The notes: generated from the sequence alone by a model not told the origin. A DNA stretch of 50,063 nucleotides from Roseiarcus fermentans (GCF_003315135.1 NZ_QNRK01000048.1:1-50063); one strand, 5' to 3'. Counted from the first letter of the stretch, positions 30,219 through 39,713 are shown. Program-made: numbers and translations.

Positions 30219-31477
30219 GGCCGGCGGGCGCGCTCGTCCGGCGCTCGCGCCACCTTCCCCGCGGGAGGAATGGGACACGGCTTCCGAACGACGGCTTCGA
30301 GCCGCAGGGGCTCGGATGCGGTCGCCGAGGGGTTGGGGAAGCAGAGCGCTCGGCAGACAATTTGTTGCGAAAAAGAGAAATATGGACTACGGTGCTTTCG
30401 ATTGGCGCGCGTCGCTGCCGACGAAAGCGTCCGGCTGTCTGACATCCAGAAGCAGAACCTGCGCGGACTCGCCCCTCGTCGGGCGCCCGCCTGAAGACGC
30501 GGTCGCCGGCCGCGCATCGCGGCCCAACGAGCGAGCCGGCCGTTCGCGATGAGCCGGACGCGTCGCCCTGGAGGGGGCGGCCCCGGAAGCCCGGGACAGG
30601 CGCCCTCCCGTTGGGCGGCGCGACCGCCGCTGTTACAGCCGGCTCGGGAGTTGCGCCCGCCCGTAACACCCAAGCCTTGGCGCAGCTTGGGAATGACCGG
30701 CGGTCGTCGACCCCGAGGCGGGGGCGATGACGCTTCGCGCCGTCCTCGCGAGGAGCCCGAAGGGCGACGCGGCGATCCAGGGGCCGCCTGCGCCGACGTT
30801 GAAGCGCGGCGACGCCCGGCATACTTGGCCACGCCCCCCTGGATCGCCACTTCCCCCCGGATCCAAGTCAGGATCCAAGTCCGGGGGTCGCTCCTCGCGA
30901 GCACGGCGGCTCGGGTGTTGCAGCCGCCCGTAACCGCCAACCCCGTCATTGCGAGGAGCGAAGCGACGAAGCAACCCATGCCGCCGCTTGCCTCCTGCGG
31001 AAAAAATCGCTCCGTCTTCTGCTCGCAACGAAGGGCGGCGGGACGATCAGAGGGCGCAACAGCAGCTCAGCGGCCCTGGATCGCTTCGCTTCGCTCGCGA
31101 TGACGGCGCTGTTCGCTGCCGGCTCGGGAGTTGCAGCCGCCCGGAAAATCCCGCACAAACTGCTGAAAACGCTCAAAACCGGCCGACGTCGGGGCCTGTC
31201 TCCGCTCTCGGCGCGGCGACAAGAGCGCGGCGCCGGAAGAGGGGGCGCGCCGTCGAGCGCCCGGTTCCCTCGGAAGGGTCAAAGCTCCGAACGCGTTGCA
31301 GCGCGTCACAATGGGCGCGGAGACGGCAAGGCCGACCGGTCATCGCCCGCGACACCCGGCGTTCGCGCCGGCGATCGCAGACAGCGGAGACGGTTCCGGA
31401 TCCGCCGCTGTGATGGAAACCATAGGAGGCCCTCGGACGGCGCGCAGCGCCAGGGTGGGCGGCCTCGGACGCAAGCC
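30219..31477. other. Noncoding, repeat-rich stretch of about 1.26 kb
   Basis: No gene is supported. The region contains arms of the GTCATTGCGAG family (about 30746-30785, 30946-30978, 31077-31104), a reversed copy (30755-30811) of the repeat at 19841-19898, and a small AT-richer island around 30352-30388 that could hold a promoter. A 56-codon open frame from ATG 30382 follows that island but has no recognisable product. Open frames elsewhere here differ in all frames and look like repeat translation. Confidence 0.6.
30746..31104. repeat. Cluster of dispersed palindromic repeats
   Basis: Contains CTCGCGAGGAGC ... GGCGATCCAGG (30745-30781) facing CCTGGATCGCC and GCTCCTCGCGAG (30839-30902), giving a nested inverted repeat, and then GTCATTGCGAGGAGCGAAG (30946-30964) facing CGCTTCGCTCGCGATGAC (31085-31102). 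Members of the same families occur at 19773-19910 and 26587-26665. Confidence 0.65.
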
Positions 31478-32665
31478 CTAATGGAGCTCCGCCATTCGCG
31501 CCCACAGGCCCGCCGCCTGCTCGCGCGCCAGCGCAAAAATTCGTTCGGCATCGCCGGTGACGAGCCTGCCGCCCTCGACGACCACGCGGCCGTCGACCAC
31601 GACGTGAACGACCGCGTCGTCGCGCCGGACGACACAGTCGCCGAGCGATCCCGGCGCGAGCGGCTCGGCCGCGGCGTCGAAGCGCTCCGCCACGAGGCCG
31701 TGCCCGGCCGCGAGGCGACCGTCGATCCGGGTGTCGCCGTTTTCGGCGGCGAGCCGGCGCAGGGCCGCCTCTTCCGCGCCCATGTCCGGGTCGAAGCCGT
31801 CGGTTCCGAGCGCCACGCGGCCTGTCGCGGACAAGGTTGCGGCGTAGCCGACGCGATTGCTTTCGTTGGAGCGCGGGTTGTGGACGAACCACGCGCCCGC
31901 GTCGCCCGCCCGCCGCACCGCCTCGGCGGAGCAATGGACGCCGTGCGCCAGGATCGAGCCCCGAGGCAGCGCGTCGAGCGCCGTCAGTCGTTCGAGCGGC
32001 CCGGCCCAGCCGCGGCGGCGGGCGTCGTCGACGTCGGCCCGATCCTCGGCGACGTGGACGTGCACGACCGTGCCGAGTTCCCGCGCCAGCGCGCCGGCGT
32101 CGCGGATCGTCTCGTCGGACACCGTGAAGCTCGCGTGCAGGCCGACGAGACCGCGGACCAGCGGGGAGGGCGCGACGCGCCGGCAAGCTTCGAGTCCGCG
32201 CCGCGCCTCGTTGCGGCCGAAATTGCGCTCGGTCGCGCCGTATGCGACCAGCGCCCGGACGCCGAGGCCGGCGCAGGCCTCGACGACAAGGGGAAGCGAA
32301 TCCTCGATCAGGTTCGGCGATTCGTGATGGTCGACCAGCGTCGTCACGCCGGCGAGCAGCGCCCGGGCGGCATGATCGCGCGCGGCGGCGGCGAGGCTCG
32401 CTTCATCGAGGGCGCGGTCGAGGCGCCACCACACGCTTTGCAGGATTTCCGGAAAACTCCGCGGCGGTGGGTCGGGCGGCGGCAAGCCGTAGCGGACGAG
32501 GCCGCTGTAAAGGTGGGTGTGGGCGCAGACGGCGCCGGGGACGATCTCGCCGTCGCCGCAGGCGAGCCGCGCCGCGCCCTTCGGCGCCTCCGCGACCACG
32601 CGCCCGCCGTCGATCGCCACGCTCCGTCCGTTGCGGTCGGGGCCGACGACGAGGGCGGCGGTCAC
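31478..32665 (-). CDS. SsnA-like amidohydrolase (deaminase family)
   Basis: A 395-residue amidohydrolase of the cytosine/guanine deaminase-like superfamily. Metal ligands are visible: H49 and H51 in AHTHLYSG, H204 (VHVHVAED), H241 (AHGVH) and D289 (GTDGFDPD). It starts at GTG 32665, overlapping by 4 bp (GTGA) the stop of the molybdenum hydroxylase gene. This pairing matches the SsnA family, found next to Se-dependent molybdenum hydroxylases (ssnA and xdhD in Escherichia coli). Reaction unknown; hydrolytic deamination of a purine-like substrate fits the fold. A chlorohydrolase-type enzyme is the alternative. Confidence 0.8.
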   Translation of the reverse strand: MTAALVVGPDRNGRSVAIDGGRVVAEAPKGAARLACGDGEIVPGAVCAHTHLYSGLVRYGLPPPDPPPRSFPEILQSVWWRLDRALDEASLAAAARDHAARALLAGVTTLVDHHESPNLIEDSLPLVVEACAGLGVRALVAYGATERNFGRNEARRGLEACRRVAPSPLVRGLVGLHASFTVSDETIRDAGALARELGTVVHVHVAEDRADVDDARRRGWAGPLERLTALDALPRGSILAHGVHCSAEAVRRAGDAGAWFVHNPRSNESNRVGYAATLSATGRVALGTDGFDPDMGAEEAALRRLAAENGDTRIDGRLAAGHGLVAERFDAAAEPLAPGSLGDCVVRRDDAVVHVVVDGRVVVEGGRLVTGDAERIFALAREQAAGLWARMAELH

Positions 32666-35301
32666 CGCCACCGGTCGCGCTCGCGGTCGGGGATGCGGCC
32701 GACGTTGATCGCGCGCGCAGCCGGCGAGTCCTTCATCGGCAAGCGGGTCCGGCGCACGCCGTCGAAGGCTGCGAGCGCGCCGGCGACCGCCCCCGCCGTC
32801 GGCACGAGGCCGATCTCGCCCACGCCCTTGGCGCCGAACGGCCCCTCGGGCTCGTGCTCCTCGACCAGAATCACCTCGACCTCGGGCATGTGCTGCGCGC
32901 GCAGGACGCCGAGCTCGCGCAACTTGAAGGTCACGGGCCAGCCGTCCTTGCAGGGAAGTTCTTCCGTGAGGGCGTAGCCGAGCCCCATGTGCACGGCGCC
33001 CTCGATCTGGGCCTCGCATTGCTGCGGGTTGAGGGCCCGGCCGACGTCGTGGGCGGCGATCACCTTTTCCAGCGCGCCCTTCTCGTTCAGCACGACCACC
33101 TGGGTCGCGAAGCCGTAGGTGGTGTGGGTCTTGACCCTGCCGCCCTTCGGCTGGCCTCCCGTCGTGTCGTCGATCCGCACTTCGCCGGCGTAGACGGTTC
33201 CGACGAGGTCGGCCAGCGTTCGCCCGGCGTCGAGGTCGGCCTTCAGCTTTTGCGCCGCGTCGATCGTGGCGCGCCCGGCGAGCAGGCTGCCGCGCGATCC
33301 GGTGGTCTCGCCGCAGCCGAGTTCGAAGCGGCTGTCGACCCGCGGCCGGAAGACGGCGGCCGGCAGGCCGGTGACCTCGACCGCGCACTGGGTGAGGATG
33401 GTGAGCAGCCCCTGTCCCATCTCGGTGAAGCCGGTGTAGAGGCCGACGATCCCGCCCGACTCGACGGTCAGGCGCGCCCGGCCGTATTCGATCGCGCCGT
33501 TGCCGAGCCCGGAGTTCTTGACGCCACAGGCGATGCCGACCGCCCGGCCCGCTTTGCGCGCGGCGTCCCAGGCGGGTTTCACCGCGAGCAGCGTCCGCTC
33601 GGCGCCGACCGACTTCTCCAGCGTCTGGCCGGTCGTCGTCATGTCGCCAACCTGCACGATGTTGCGAAACCGCATCTCCCAGCCGTCGAGGCCGGCCTTG
33701 GCGGCGAGCAGATCGATGGCGCCTTCGATGGCGAAGCTCGTCTGGTTGACGCCGAAGCCGCGCATCGCGCCGCACGGCGGGTTGTTGGTGTAGGCGGCGA
33801 TCGCCTCGACGTCGAGCGCCGGCATGCGGTAGGGGCCGCAGGCGTGGCCGGCGGCGCGTTCGAGCACCTTGCCGCCGACGGAGGCGTAGGCGCCCGAATC
33901 GCCGAGGATGCGGATCTTCGCAGCCGTCAGCCGGCCGTCGGCGTCGCATCCGACCGTGTAGGTCATGGTCAGCGGATGGCGCTTCGGGTGCATCCGGATC
34001 GACTCTTCCCGCGTGAGTTCGATCCGCACCGGGCGGCCGGTCAGGCGGGCGAGAAGCGCCGTCTGCGCCTGGATCGTCATGTCCTCCTTGCCCCCGAAGG
34101 CGCCGCCGTTCGGGACCAGTTCGACGAACACCTGCGCCTCCGGCTCGCCGAGAACCGCGGCGATCTGGCGGCGGTCCTCGAAGATGCCCTGGCTCTGGGT
34201 GAGCACGTGCAGGCGGCCGTCGGGCAAGGGCCTGGCGAGGCACGCCTCCGGTTCGAGGAACAGGTGCTCGATGCGCTGCGTCCGCCATTCGCCGCTGACG
34301 ACATGGGCGGAAGCAGCGAGCGCCGCCTCGACGTCGCCGCGCGCGTAAGCCGTGGTCGAGAGCACGTTGGCGTGCCTCGGGTTGATTTGCGGCGCGCCCA
34401 TGGCAATCGACTCGGCCGGGTCGAGCACCGGGGGGAGCGGCTCGTATTCGACCTCGACGAGCGCGGCCGCCTCGCGGGCGAGGCGCGGCGTCTCGGCGGC
34501 GACTGCCGCGAGCACGTCGCCGACAGTGCGGGCCTCTTCGCCTTCCGCAACGAGCACCGGCCAGTCGGCGTAAATCTGCCCGACCCAGCGGTCGCCGGGC
34601 ACGTCGGCGGCGGTCGCGACGCCCGCGATCCCCGGCAGCGCCAGCGCCTTCGACACATCGACGCGCACGATGCGCGCGCGGGCGTGGCGCGACAGGACGA
34701 CCGCCCCATAGAGGAGGCCTGGGGCGTCGATGTCGGCGACGAAGGGCCGGATTCCGAGCGCGAGTTCGGCGCCCTGGTAGCGCCGGAGCCGCTTGCCGAC
34801 CCCGCCGTCCTCGACGACCGGCGACGGCGCCGCCCCGCCGAGCTTGGCGTCCTGGATCATCTCGACCGCATCGAGGATCTTTGCGTAGCCGGTGCAGCGG
34901 CAAAGGTGCCCGTCGATGAGCTTCGCCAACTCGGCGCGTCCGAGGCGCTCGCCCTGGTCGGTGATCCACTTGATCCGCAGCACCAGCCCGGGGGTGCAGA
35001 ATCCGCATTGCAGGCCGGCGGCCGCCTGGAAGGCGTCGGCGTACAGGCGCCGCTCATTGTCGGAGACGCCCTCGAGGGTGGTGATCGACCGGCCCTCGAC
35101 CTGCTCGGAGCGGACGGCGCAGGCGAGCTTCGGCTGGCCGTCGAACAGCATCAGGCAACTGCCGCATTCCCGTTGCGGCGAGCAGCCCGCCTTCACCGAC
35201 TTGATCCCGAAGGTTTCGCGCAGGGCTTCGAGGAACAGCTGGTCCGCCGGGGCTTCGAACTGCCGGGCTTCGCCGTTGAGCTTGAACTGAATCGTCTTCA
35301 T
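32662..35301 (-). CDS. Fused 2Fe-2S/molybdenum hydroxylase, Se-dependent xanthine dehydrogenase-like (XdhD type)
   Basis: An 879-residue xanthine oxidase-family protein joining a small-subunit-like Fe-S region to the molybdenum subunit, without a FAD domain. Residues 1-160 carry both 2Fe-2S clusters (C40, C46, C49, C61; C99, C102, C134, C136). The rest is the Mo-binding part with GGAFGGKED, the GCGETTGSRGSLLAGRA segment and the catalytic Glu in KGVGEIGLVP near the C-terminus. This exact fusion and the following ssnA-like gene are typical of the selenium-dependent hydroxylases (E. coli XdhD). It would hydroxylate a heterocycle such as a purine with water as oxygen source. Start ATG 35301; the ribosome site is weak. 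Ordinary isoquinoline- or aldehyde-type enzymes are alternatives. Confidence 0.82.
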   Translation of the reverse strand: MKTIQFKLNGEARQFEAPADQLFLEALRETFGIKSVKAGCSPQRECGSCLMLFDGQPKLACAVRSEQVEGRSITTLEGVSDNERRLYADAFQAAAGLQCGFCTPGLVLRIKWITDQGERLGRAELAKLIDGHLCRCTGYAKILDAVEMIQDAKLGGAAPSPVVEDGGVGKRLRRYQGAELALGIRPFVADIDAPGLLYGAVVLSRHARARIVRVDVSKALALPGIAGVATAADVPGDRWVGQIYADWPVLVAEGEEARTVGDVLAAVAAETPRLAREAAALVEVEYEPLPPVLDPAESIAMGAPQINPRHANVLSTTAYARGDVEAALAASAHVVSGEWRTQRIEHLFLEPEACLARPLPDGRLHVLTQSQGIFEDRRQIAAVLGEPEAQVFVELVPNGGAFGGKEDMTIQAQTALLARLTGRPVRIELTREESIRMHPKRHPLTMTYTVGCDADGRLTAAKIRILGDSGAYASVGGKVLERAAGHACGPYRMPALDVEAIAAYTNNPPCGAMRGFGVNQTSFAIEGAIDLLAAKAGLDGWEMRFRNIVQVGDMTTTGQTLEKSVGAERTLLAVKPAWDAARKAGRAVGIACGVKNSGLGNGAIEYGRARLTVESGGIVGLYTGFTEMGQGLLTILTQCAVEVTGLPAAVFRPRVDSRFELGCGETTGSRGSLLAGRATIDAAQKLKADLDAGRTLADLVGTVYAGEVRIDDTTGGQPKGGRVKTHTTYGFATQVVVLNEKGALEKVIAAHDVGRALNPQQCEAQIEGAVHMGLGYALTEELPCKDGWPVTFKLRELGVLRAQHMPEVEVILVEEHEPEGPFGAKGVGEIGLVPTAGAVAGALAAFDGVRRTRLPMKDSPAARAINVGRIPDRERDRWR

Positions 35302-35634
35302 GCGGTCCGCCCGATCGTCGTCGCGGCGTCCCCGTCTCTTGCCGCATCCGGGACGCGCGCGCCGCATGTCAGTTATGCCCGGACCCGGGGGCGCGGCAGG
35401 TGTTTCTTTGTCGCAGCCGTCCCGGGGCCCGTCACCGTCGTGGCGGACGGCGCGGGGTTCGAAGGCCGGTCGGCCCGGTCGGCAGGAGTCGAGAGGCCCG
35501 CACCGCGGCGCGCCGCCGCCGAAGGCCGTCGATGCGCCTGTCTTGCCGCGGCCGATTCGATGCGGCGCGTGTCGCATCGCCGATCTCCTCGGCACGGCGC
35601 GCGGGCGAAGCGCCCGCGCCCGAAATTCGGGCGC
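35302..35634. other. Intergenic region of 333 bp with overlapping hairpins at one end
   Basis: No gene seen. Next to the rquA stop two overlapping hairpins occur: CGCGGGCG-aag-CGCCCGCG (35600-35618) and GCGCCCGAA-a-TTCGGGCGC (35616-35634). They could pause or terminate rquA transcription, although no T-run follows. Confidence 0.5.
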
Positions 35635-36375
35635 TCAGCGCTCGATCACGACCGCCTGGTAGAGGCCGGCGAACACCGACTCGCGGCGGAGGCTTCGGAC
35701 CGTCGCGGCCGGGTGCAGGAATGTTTGAATCTCGTCGCGCCAGATGTCGAGCGCGAACGGCTCGAGCAGCGCGAGCGCGGGCGGCATGATGTAGCGGAAG
35801 GGACTCCACCACTTCGGGCGCGCGTAGTCGACGATGACGATGCGCCCGCCGGGGCGCACCACACGCCACGCCTCGGCGAGCGTCTTGCGCCGCCAGTCGT
35901 CCGGTTGCTCGTGCAGGAGCAGAAACAGCACCGCCCGATCGTAGCGGCCGTCGGGCAGGTCGAGGTCGGCGGAGTCCATAACCAGTCCCCGGACGGGCGC
36001 GCCGGGCGGAAGCTTCCCGTGCATATTCTCGATCTGGGCGGGAACGACGTCGATGACGTCGAGGTGGCCCTCGCCCTCCTGCACCCGCGCTGCGAGGCGG
36101 TTGGTCAGGTCGCCATAGGCGCAGGCGATCTGCAGCGTTCGCCCGGACAGCCGCGCCGGGCCGAGCAGGTCGAGCGCCTTGTCGCGCAGGCGCGCATAGT
36201 TGCCGAACACGATCGCGTTGATCAGCCATTGGCGCTCGAACAGTCGGATCGCCCAGGGCCGAACGTAGGTCCACCAGTAGACCTTCTCGAGGTAGGCAGG
36301 GACCTCGGCCACAGCGCCGCGGGACACCGCGGCGCCCGATGCGGCGTCTGCGGTCGTCGTGACCCTGATATTCAT
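35635..36375 (-). CDS. rquA: RquA, rhodoquinone biosynthesis methyltransferase-like protein
   Basis: A 246-residue protein with the distinctive RquA N-terminal sequence VPAYLEKVYWWTYVRPWAIRLFERQWLIN followed by NYARLRDKALDLLG and a class I methyltransferase-like fold whose nucleotide motif reads LQIACAYGDLT, unlike classical ubiquinone methyltransferases. RquA converts ubiquinone to rhodoquinone by introducing the amino group, giving a low-potential quinone for anaerobic fumarate reduction. ATG 36375 is preceded by GGAGGG. The gene follows the puf operon terminator in the same direction, so it is likely transcribed mostly on its own. Confidence 0.9.
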   Translation of the reverse strand: MNIRVTTTADAASGAAVSRGAVAEVPAYLEKVYWWTYVRPWAIRLFERQWLINAIVFGNYARLRDKALDLLGPARLSGRTLQIACAYGDLTNRLAARVQEGEGHLDVIDVVPAQIENMHGKLPPGAPVRGLVMDSADLDLPDGRYDRAVLFLLLHEQPDDWRRKTLAEAWRVVRPGGRIVIVDYARPKWWSPFRYIMPPALALLEPFALDIWRDEIQTFLHPAATVRSLRRESVFAGLYQAVVIER

Positions 36376-36465
36376 TCCACCCTCCGGTTCGGTCGCTCGC
36401 CGATTCCGCCTGGGCGGAAGAACGATACGCATGAAGGAATCGCGGCTGCATATAGACTTGCGCAA

Positions 36466-36506
36466 AGAAAAAGGTCGATGCGAATTATCGTCGCATCGAC
36501 CCTTTT
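36466..36506 (-). terminator. Rho-independent terminator of the puf operon
   Basis: A perfect 11-bp stem (GGTCGATGCGA at 36473-36483 with TCGCATCGACC at 36491-36501) and a 7-base loop. Read on the minus strand the stem is followed by TTTTTCTTT, a classical terminator directly after pufC. The other side also has four T, so it may work in both directions. Confidence 0.9.
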
Positions 36507-36520
36507 GCGTTACGAGCGGT

Positions 36521-37558
36521 TTACTTCGCCGCCGTTCCACCCAACGCAGGCCAGTCCTTCGCCAGGCTCACGCCGAGAAGCGGCTTGTTCGCCCCCTGAT
36601 GGCAAGTCATGCAGTTAGCCTTCGGAGCGTCCCCGAGTTTCCCGAGCCGTTCCGCAGGAAGCAGGTCCTTGAGCGGATCGAGGTAGGAAACGTTGAGGTC
36701 CCGGGCCATCTGCATGCCGTGCCACGCGGTCACGCGCTGCGGCAGGCTCTCCTCCCAGCTCCAGAACGCGCGGCTGTTGTGGCAGAAGGTGCAGTTGACC
36801 CCCAGACCCTTCGACATCGCGATCATCAGCGAGTAGGTGTTTTCGGCGTCCTGATACGAGGGGCCGTTGCTGTTGAGCGGCAGCGCGCGGGTCGGCTGGA
36901 CGCGAACGTTCACGACCGAAGCCTGGCTGTCCAGAGGCCCGTACGGGTCCTGCAGCAGCGCGGTCGACCCGTTGGCCCAGCTGGGATGACCCATGCCGCG
37001 GTTGGTCGTGGCGAAGCCTCCGGTCGCCTGCGGATAGCCCTCTCCATTGGTCCAAGTGTACTTCGGAATCGGGTTGCCGCGGTGGCAGGTCCAGCAGACG
37101 ACGCCGGTGTTGGCGACGTGCGCCTTGTAGTCGGTGTTGACGTGCTGGACCATCTGGATCATCCGGCGGGCGACCTTTTTCGTGTACTTGCCGTCGTCAG
37201 CCAGGTTGTCCGGGTTGTGGCAGTAGTTGCAGCCCTGATCGGGGGCGACCCAGGTCGTGATCGCCGCCATCAAGGTGTTGAACTGGACCGCCGAGAGGTC
37301 CTTCAGAACCTGGACGTTCTGGTAGACCTCGGAGGCCTTCGGCCCATCGGGCGGGCCCTCCTCGATCGCCGCCGGCAGGGCGTTGGCCAGTTCGAGTTTG
37401 GCCTTGGCTGCAGGCGTGGTGAGCTGGTTCAGGGCCAGGCCGCGGAACCCGGCCTGGGTGCTGAGGATCGGCGGATGCACCCACCCTGCGGTGAACAGCA
37501 TCGCGACCGTCAGGAGCGTCGCTATGACGACGCCGAAAAGTGCGGCGACGATCTTCAT
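36521..37558 (-). CDS. pufC: PufC, photosynthetic reaction center tetraheme cytochrome c subunit
   Basis: A 345-residue periplasmic cytochrome with four heme-binding motifs: CNYCH (110-114), CWTCH (155-159), CTFCH (256-260) and CMTCH (316-320), as in Blastochloris viridis PufC. It re-reduces the special pair. The N-terminus has a hydrophobic segment (about 4-24) but no lipobox cysteine (LFTAGW), so membrane anchoring is probably by an uncleaved helix and not by a lipid. ATG overlaps the pufM stop (ATGA). The puf terminator follows. Confidence 0.95.
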   Translation of the reverse strand: MKIVAALFGVVIATLLTVAMLFTAGWVHPPILSTQAGFRGLALNQLTTPAAKAKLELANALPAAIEEGPPDGPKASEVYQNVQVLKDLSAVQFNTLMAAITTWVAPDQGCNYCHNPDNLADDGKYTKKVARRMIQMVQHVNTDYKAHVANTGVVCWTCHRGNPIPKYTWTNGEGYPQATGGFATTNRGMGHPSWANGSTALLQDPYGPLDSQASVVNVRVQPTRALPLNSNGPSYQDAENTYSLMIAMSKGLGVNCTFCHNSRAFWSWEESLPQRVTAWHGMQMARDLNVSYLDPLKDLLPAERLGKLGDAPKANCMTCHQGANKPLLGVSLAKDWPALGGTAAK

Positions 37559-38526
37559 TGCCCGGCTCCCGTCACTAGTGGGTCAACGACCGGCGGAACC
37601 GCGTGCGGATACGTCGGCACCAGACCGTGCTGAATTCCCCAGATATACCAGTTGTCGACGACCGTGCCGGACAGCAGGATGCCGATGGCGCCGGTGAAGG
37701 TGACGAGGACGGCGAACCACCAGCCCCAGCGATGGATCGATTCCATCGTGGCGTTGAAGCCCATCGTCCAGCGCCAGAACAGCTGCGCGCGTTCCGCCGC
37801 CGTGCCGCGGTCGATCATTTGCTCGACTTCGCGCTCGCCGCCGTAGCGGCCGACTGCCAGGATGGTCGCGCCGTGCATCGCGAACAGCACCGCCGAGCCA
37901 TACAGGAACGCGATCGAGAGCATGTGGAACGGGTTGTAGTAGAGGTTGCCGTACCGGATCGAAAACGCCGCGGTCCAGTCGAGGTGCGGGAAGATGCCGA
38001 ACGGCACCGACTCGCTGAAGTGCCCCATCAGCAGCGGCTGGATGAAGCCGATCGACAGGAACAGGAAGATCGCAGAGGCGAAGGCCCAGGCGACATGGGT
38101 TCCGAGCCCCAGCGCCCTGGCGCGGCGATAGATGCGCGCCCACCACGTCAGGACCGACAGGGTGAGGAACAGGCCCGCCAGTTGCCACCAGCCGCCCTCC
38201 GCCAGGGGAGCGATGCCGATGCCGTATTCCGGCTTCGGCGGCTCGAGCGCCAGCCAGGGCAGCTGGCGCACGAACTGGATCGGGTTCCAGTGGACCGAGG
38301 CCAGCATGTTCAGGCCGATGATCTCGAAGGCCATGAAGCCGAAGACGAGCGACACGACGCCGAGCGTTCCGAGATAGATCGGACCGATCTGGGCGTTGCC
38401 GATCAGGCCGAGCAGGTAAACGAAGATCGTTCCCTTTTCCCGTTCCACGATGTCGCCGAGGACGCCTTCCTCGGGCTTTTCCGGCCAGACTTCGACCGGG
38501 CTAAAGATGTTCTCATAGGCGGACAT
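37555..38526 (-). CDS. pufM: PufM, reaction center M subunit
   Basis: A 323-residue membrane protein with the five transmembrane helices of the M chain. [32 protein letters not shown] carries the special-pair and iron-ligand histidines, and [12 protein letters not shown] precedes helix E with another iron ligand. It binds bacteriochlorophyll, bacteriopheophytin and the QA quinone. The gene lies 17 bp after pufL and is translationally coupled to pufC. Confidence 0.97.
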   Translation of the reverse strand: MSAYENIFSPVEVWPEKPEEGVLGDIVEREKGTIFVYLLGLIGNAQIGPIYLGTLGVVSLVFGFMAFEIIGLNMLASVHWNPIQFVRQLPWLALEPPKPEYGIGIAPLAEGGWWQLAGLFLTLSVLTWWARIYRRARALGLGTHVAWAFASAIFLFLSIGFIQPLLMGHFSESVPFGIFPHLDWTAAFSIRYGNLYYNPFHMLSIAFLYGSAVLFAMHGATILAVGRYGGEREVEQMIDRGTAAERAQLFWRWTMGFNATMESIHRWGWWFAVLVTFTGAIGILLSGTVVDNWYIWGIQHGLVPTYPHAVPPVVDPLVTGAGQ

Positions 38527-38543
38527 TGGTCAGCTCCTCTGTC

Positions 38544-39368
38544 CTAGCGCCAAATCGGAAGGTTGAGCCACCAGTTCCACCACTCGGGCCAGCCCTGGGT
38601 CCAGAACGGGCCGCTCAGGATGATGCACATGGCGCTCCAGAACGCCGCCGAGACCGCGAGGAACATGCCCAGCCGATGGATGCCGAGCGTGCCGATGGAG
38701 TAGCCGATCGCGTCGCGGAAGAACGTGTCCTCATACTCGGTCTCCCGCACCGGCTTGCCCTTGGGCGGGTTCGCCGCGGAGAGGATCAACCCGCCGTGCA
38801 TCGCGAGCGCGAGCGCGTTCGTGAAGAAGAACGAGATCGCGATCATGTGCGCGGGGTTGTAGTGGAAGTGCAGGTACTGGTAGCCGGTGTTCGACACCCA
38901 GTCGAGATGGCTCATGATGCCGTAAGGGAAGCCATATCCCCACGCGCCCAGGAGCAAGGGGCGGAAAAGAACCAGCGTCAGATAGGCGAAAATCGCGAAG
39001 CCGAAGGCAATGGGCACGTGATAGCCCATTCCGAGCTTGCGCGCGATCTCGGCCTGGCGCAACGCCCAGGAAATGAAGGCCCCGGAGGCGCAGATCGTGA
39101 TGATCTGCCACAGCCCGCCCTGCTTGAGCGGGGCGAATCCGAGCCCGTATTTCAGGTCCGGGGGCGCGATGTTGATCGCCCAGGGGTCCCAGGTCGGTCC
39201 AATCGCCGCCCCGTAAACGATCATCGCCACCCCCACGGCGGTGAATATGAAGGTCGTCACACCGAAGAAGCCGACGTAGAAAGGTCCGACCCAGAAGTCG
39301 AACAGGTCGCCGCCGACCAACGTGCCTCCACGCACGCGATATCTTCGTTCAAAGTTGAGCATCGCCAC
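38544..39368 (-). CDS. pufL: PufL, reaction center L subunit
   Basis: A 274-residue L chain ([33 protein letters not shown] start; [27 protein letters not shown] with special-pair and iron ligands; GTLGIHRLG near the QB pocket). I chose GTG 39368 because GGAG stands eight bases upstream and L chains begin M-A-x-L; ATG 39362 is an alternative. It follows the hairpin-containing pufA-pufL spacer. Confidence 0.96.
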   Translation of the reverse strand: MAMLNFERRYRVRGGTLVGGDLFDFWVGPFYVGFFGVTTFIFTAVGVAMIVYGAAIGPTWDPWAINIAPPDLKYGLGFAPLKQGGLWQIITICASGAFISWALRQAEIARKLGMGYHVPIAFGFAIFAYLTLVLFRPLLLGAWGYGFPYGIMSHLDWVSNTGYQYLHFHYNPAHMIAISFFFTNALALAMHGGLILSAANPPKGKPVRETEYEDTFFRDAIGYSIGTLGIHRLGMFLAVSAAFWSAMCIILSGPFWTQGWPEWWNWWLNLPIWR

Positions 39369-39439
39369 GGTCGGTTCTCCGCGTTCGAACGCCGGCCGTC
39401 GACCGTCCAGCCGAGCCGGTCGAGGCCAATTCGCCACCC

Positions 39440-39491
39440 GTCACGCCTGCGCGCAGCGTGACCTGTCGGCGGGCGCAGGAGCGCGCCCGCC
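39440..39491 (-). promoter_or_regulatory. Tandem hairpins in the pufA-pufL spacer (mRNA segment stabiliser)
   Basis: Two hairpins lie in the 138-bp spacer: GTCACGC ... GCGTGAC (39440-39462) and GGCGGGCGC-loop-GCGCCCGCC (39468-39491). In Rhodobacter, hairpins at this place protect the pufBA transcript from 3' decay so that more light-harvesting than reaction-center protein is made; the same role is inferred here. Confidence 0.75.
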
Positions 39492-39506
39492 CACGATATG
39501 TTCGTC

Positions 39507-39701
39507 TCAGCCGATGTCCGTCACGGTCATGCTGAACGGCGCCGACTCGATCATGCCGGTCTTCGCCGGGTTGCCTTCCAGCCAGTTGAAGCGGGCCGTG
39601 CTCAGGCAGATGAAGTGAATGATGAGCGCGAGCACGAAAAGGAACGCGAACAGCCCGACCAGCGCACGGCGGGGATCGAAAAGCAGCCAAATCCGATACA
39701 T
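39507..39701 (-). CDS. pufA: PufA, LH1 antenna alpha polypeptide
   Basis: A 64-residue single-span antenna protein: [20 protein letters not shown] start and the bacteriochlorophyll-binding histidine in [17 protein letters not shown]. It pairs with PufB to form the core antenna ring. It starts 12 bp after pufB and is followed by the stabilising hairpins. Confidence 0.96.
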   Translation of the reverse strand: MYRIWLLFDPRRALVGLFAFLFVLALIIHFICLSTARFNWLEGNPAKTGMIESAPFSMTVTDIG

Positions 39702-39713
39702 GAGCAGGCCTCC

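Noticed and set aside
30382-30552. 56-codon open frame beginning MDYGAFDWRASL after an AT-richer island
   Set aside because: No recognisable domain, composition drifts to arginine-rich, and the surrounding DNA is repeat-laden; kept only as a note.
19773-31104. Insertion sequence or prophage remnants
   Set aside because: The repeats are short palindromes without any transposase or integrase reading frame.
36376-36520. A pufX gene after pufM or pufC
   Set aside because: pufM is followed by pufC and then directly by a terminator; no small membrane protein frame is present.
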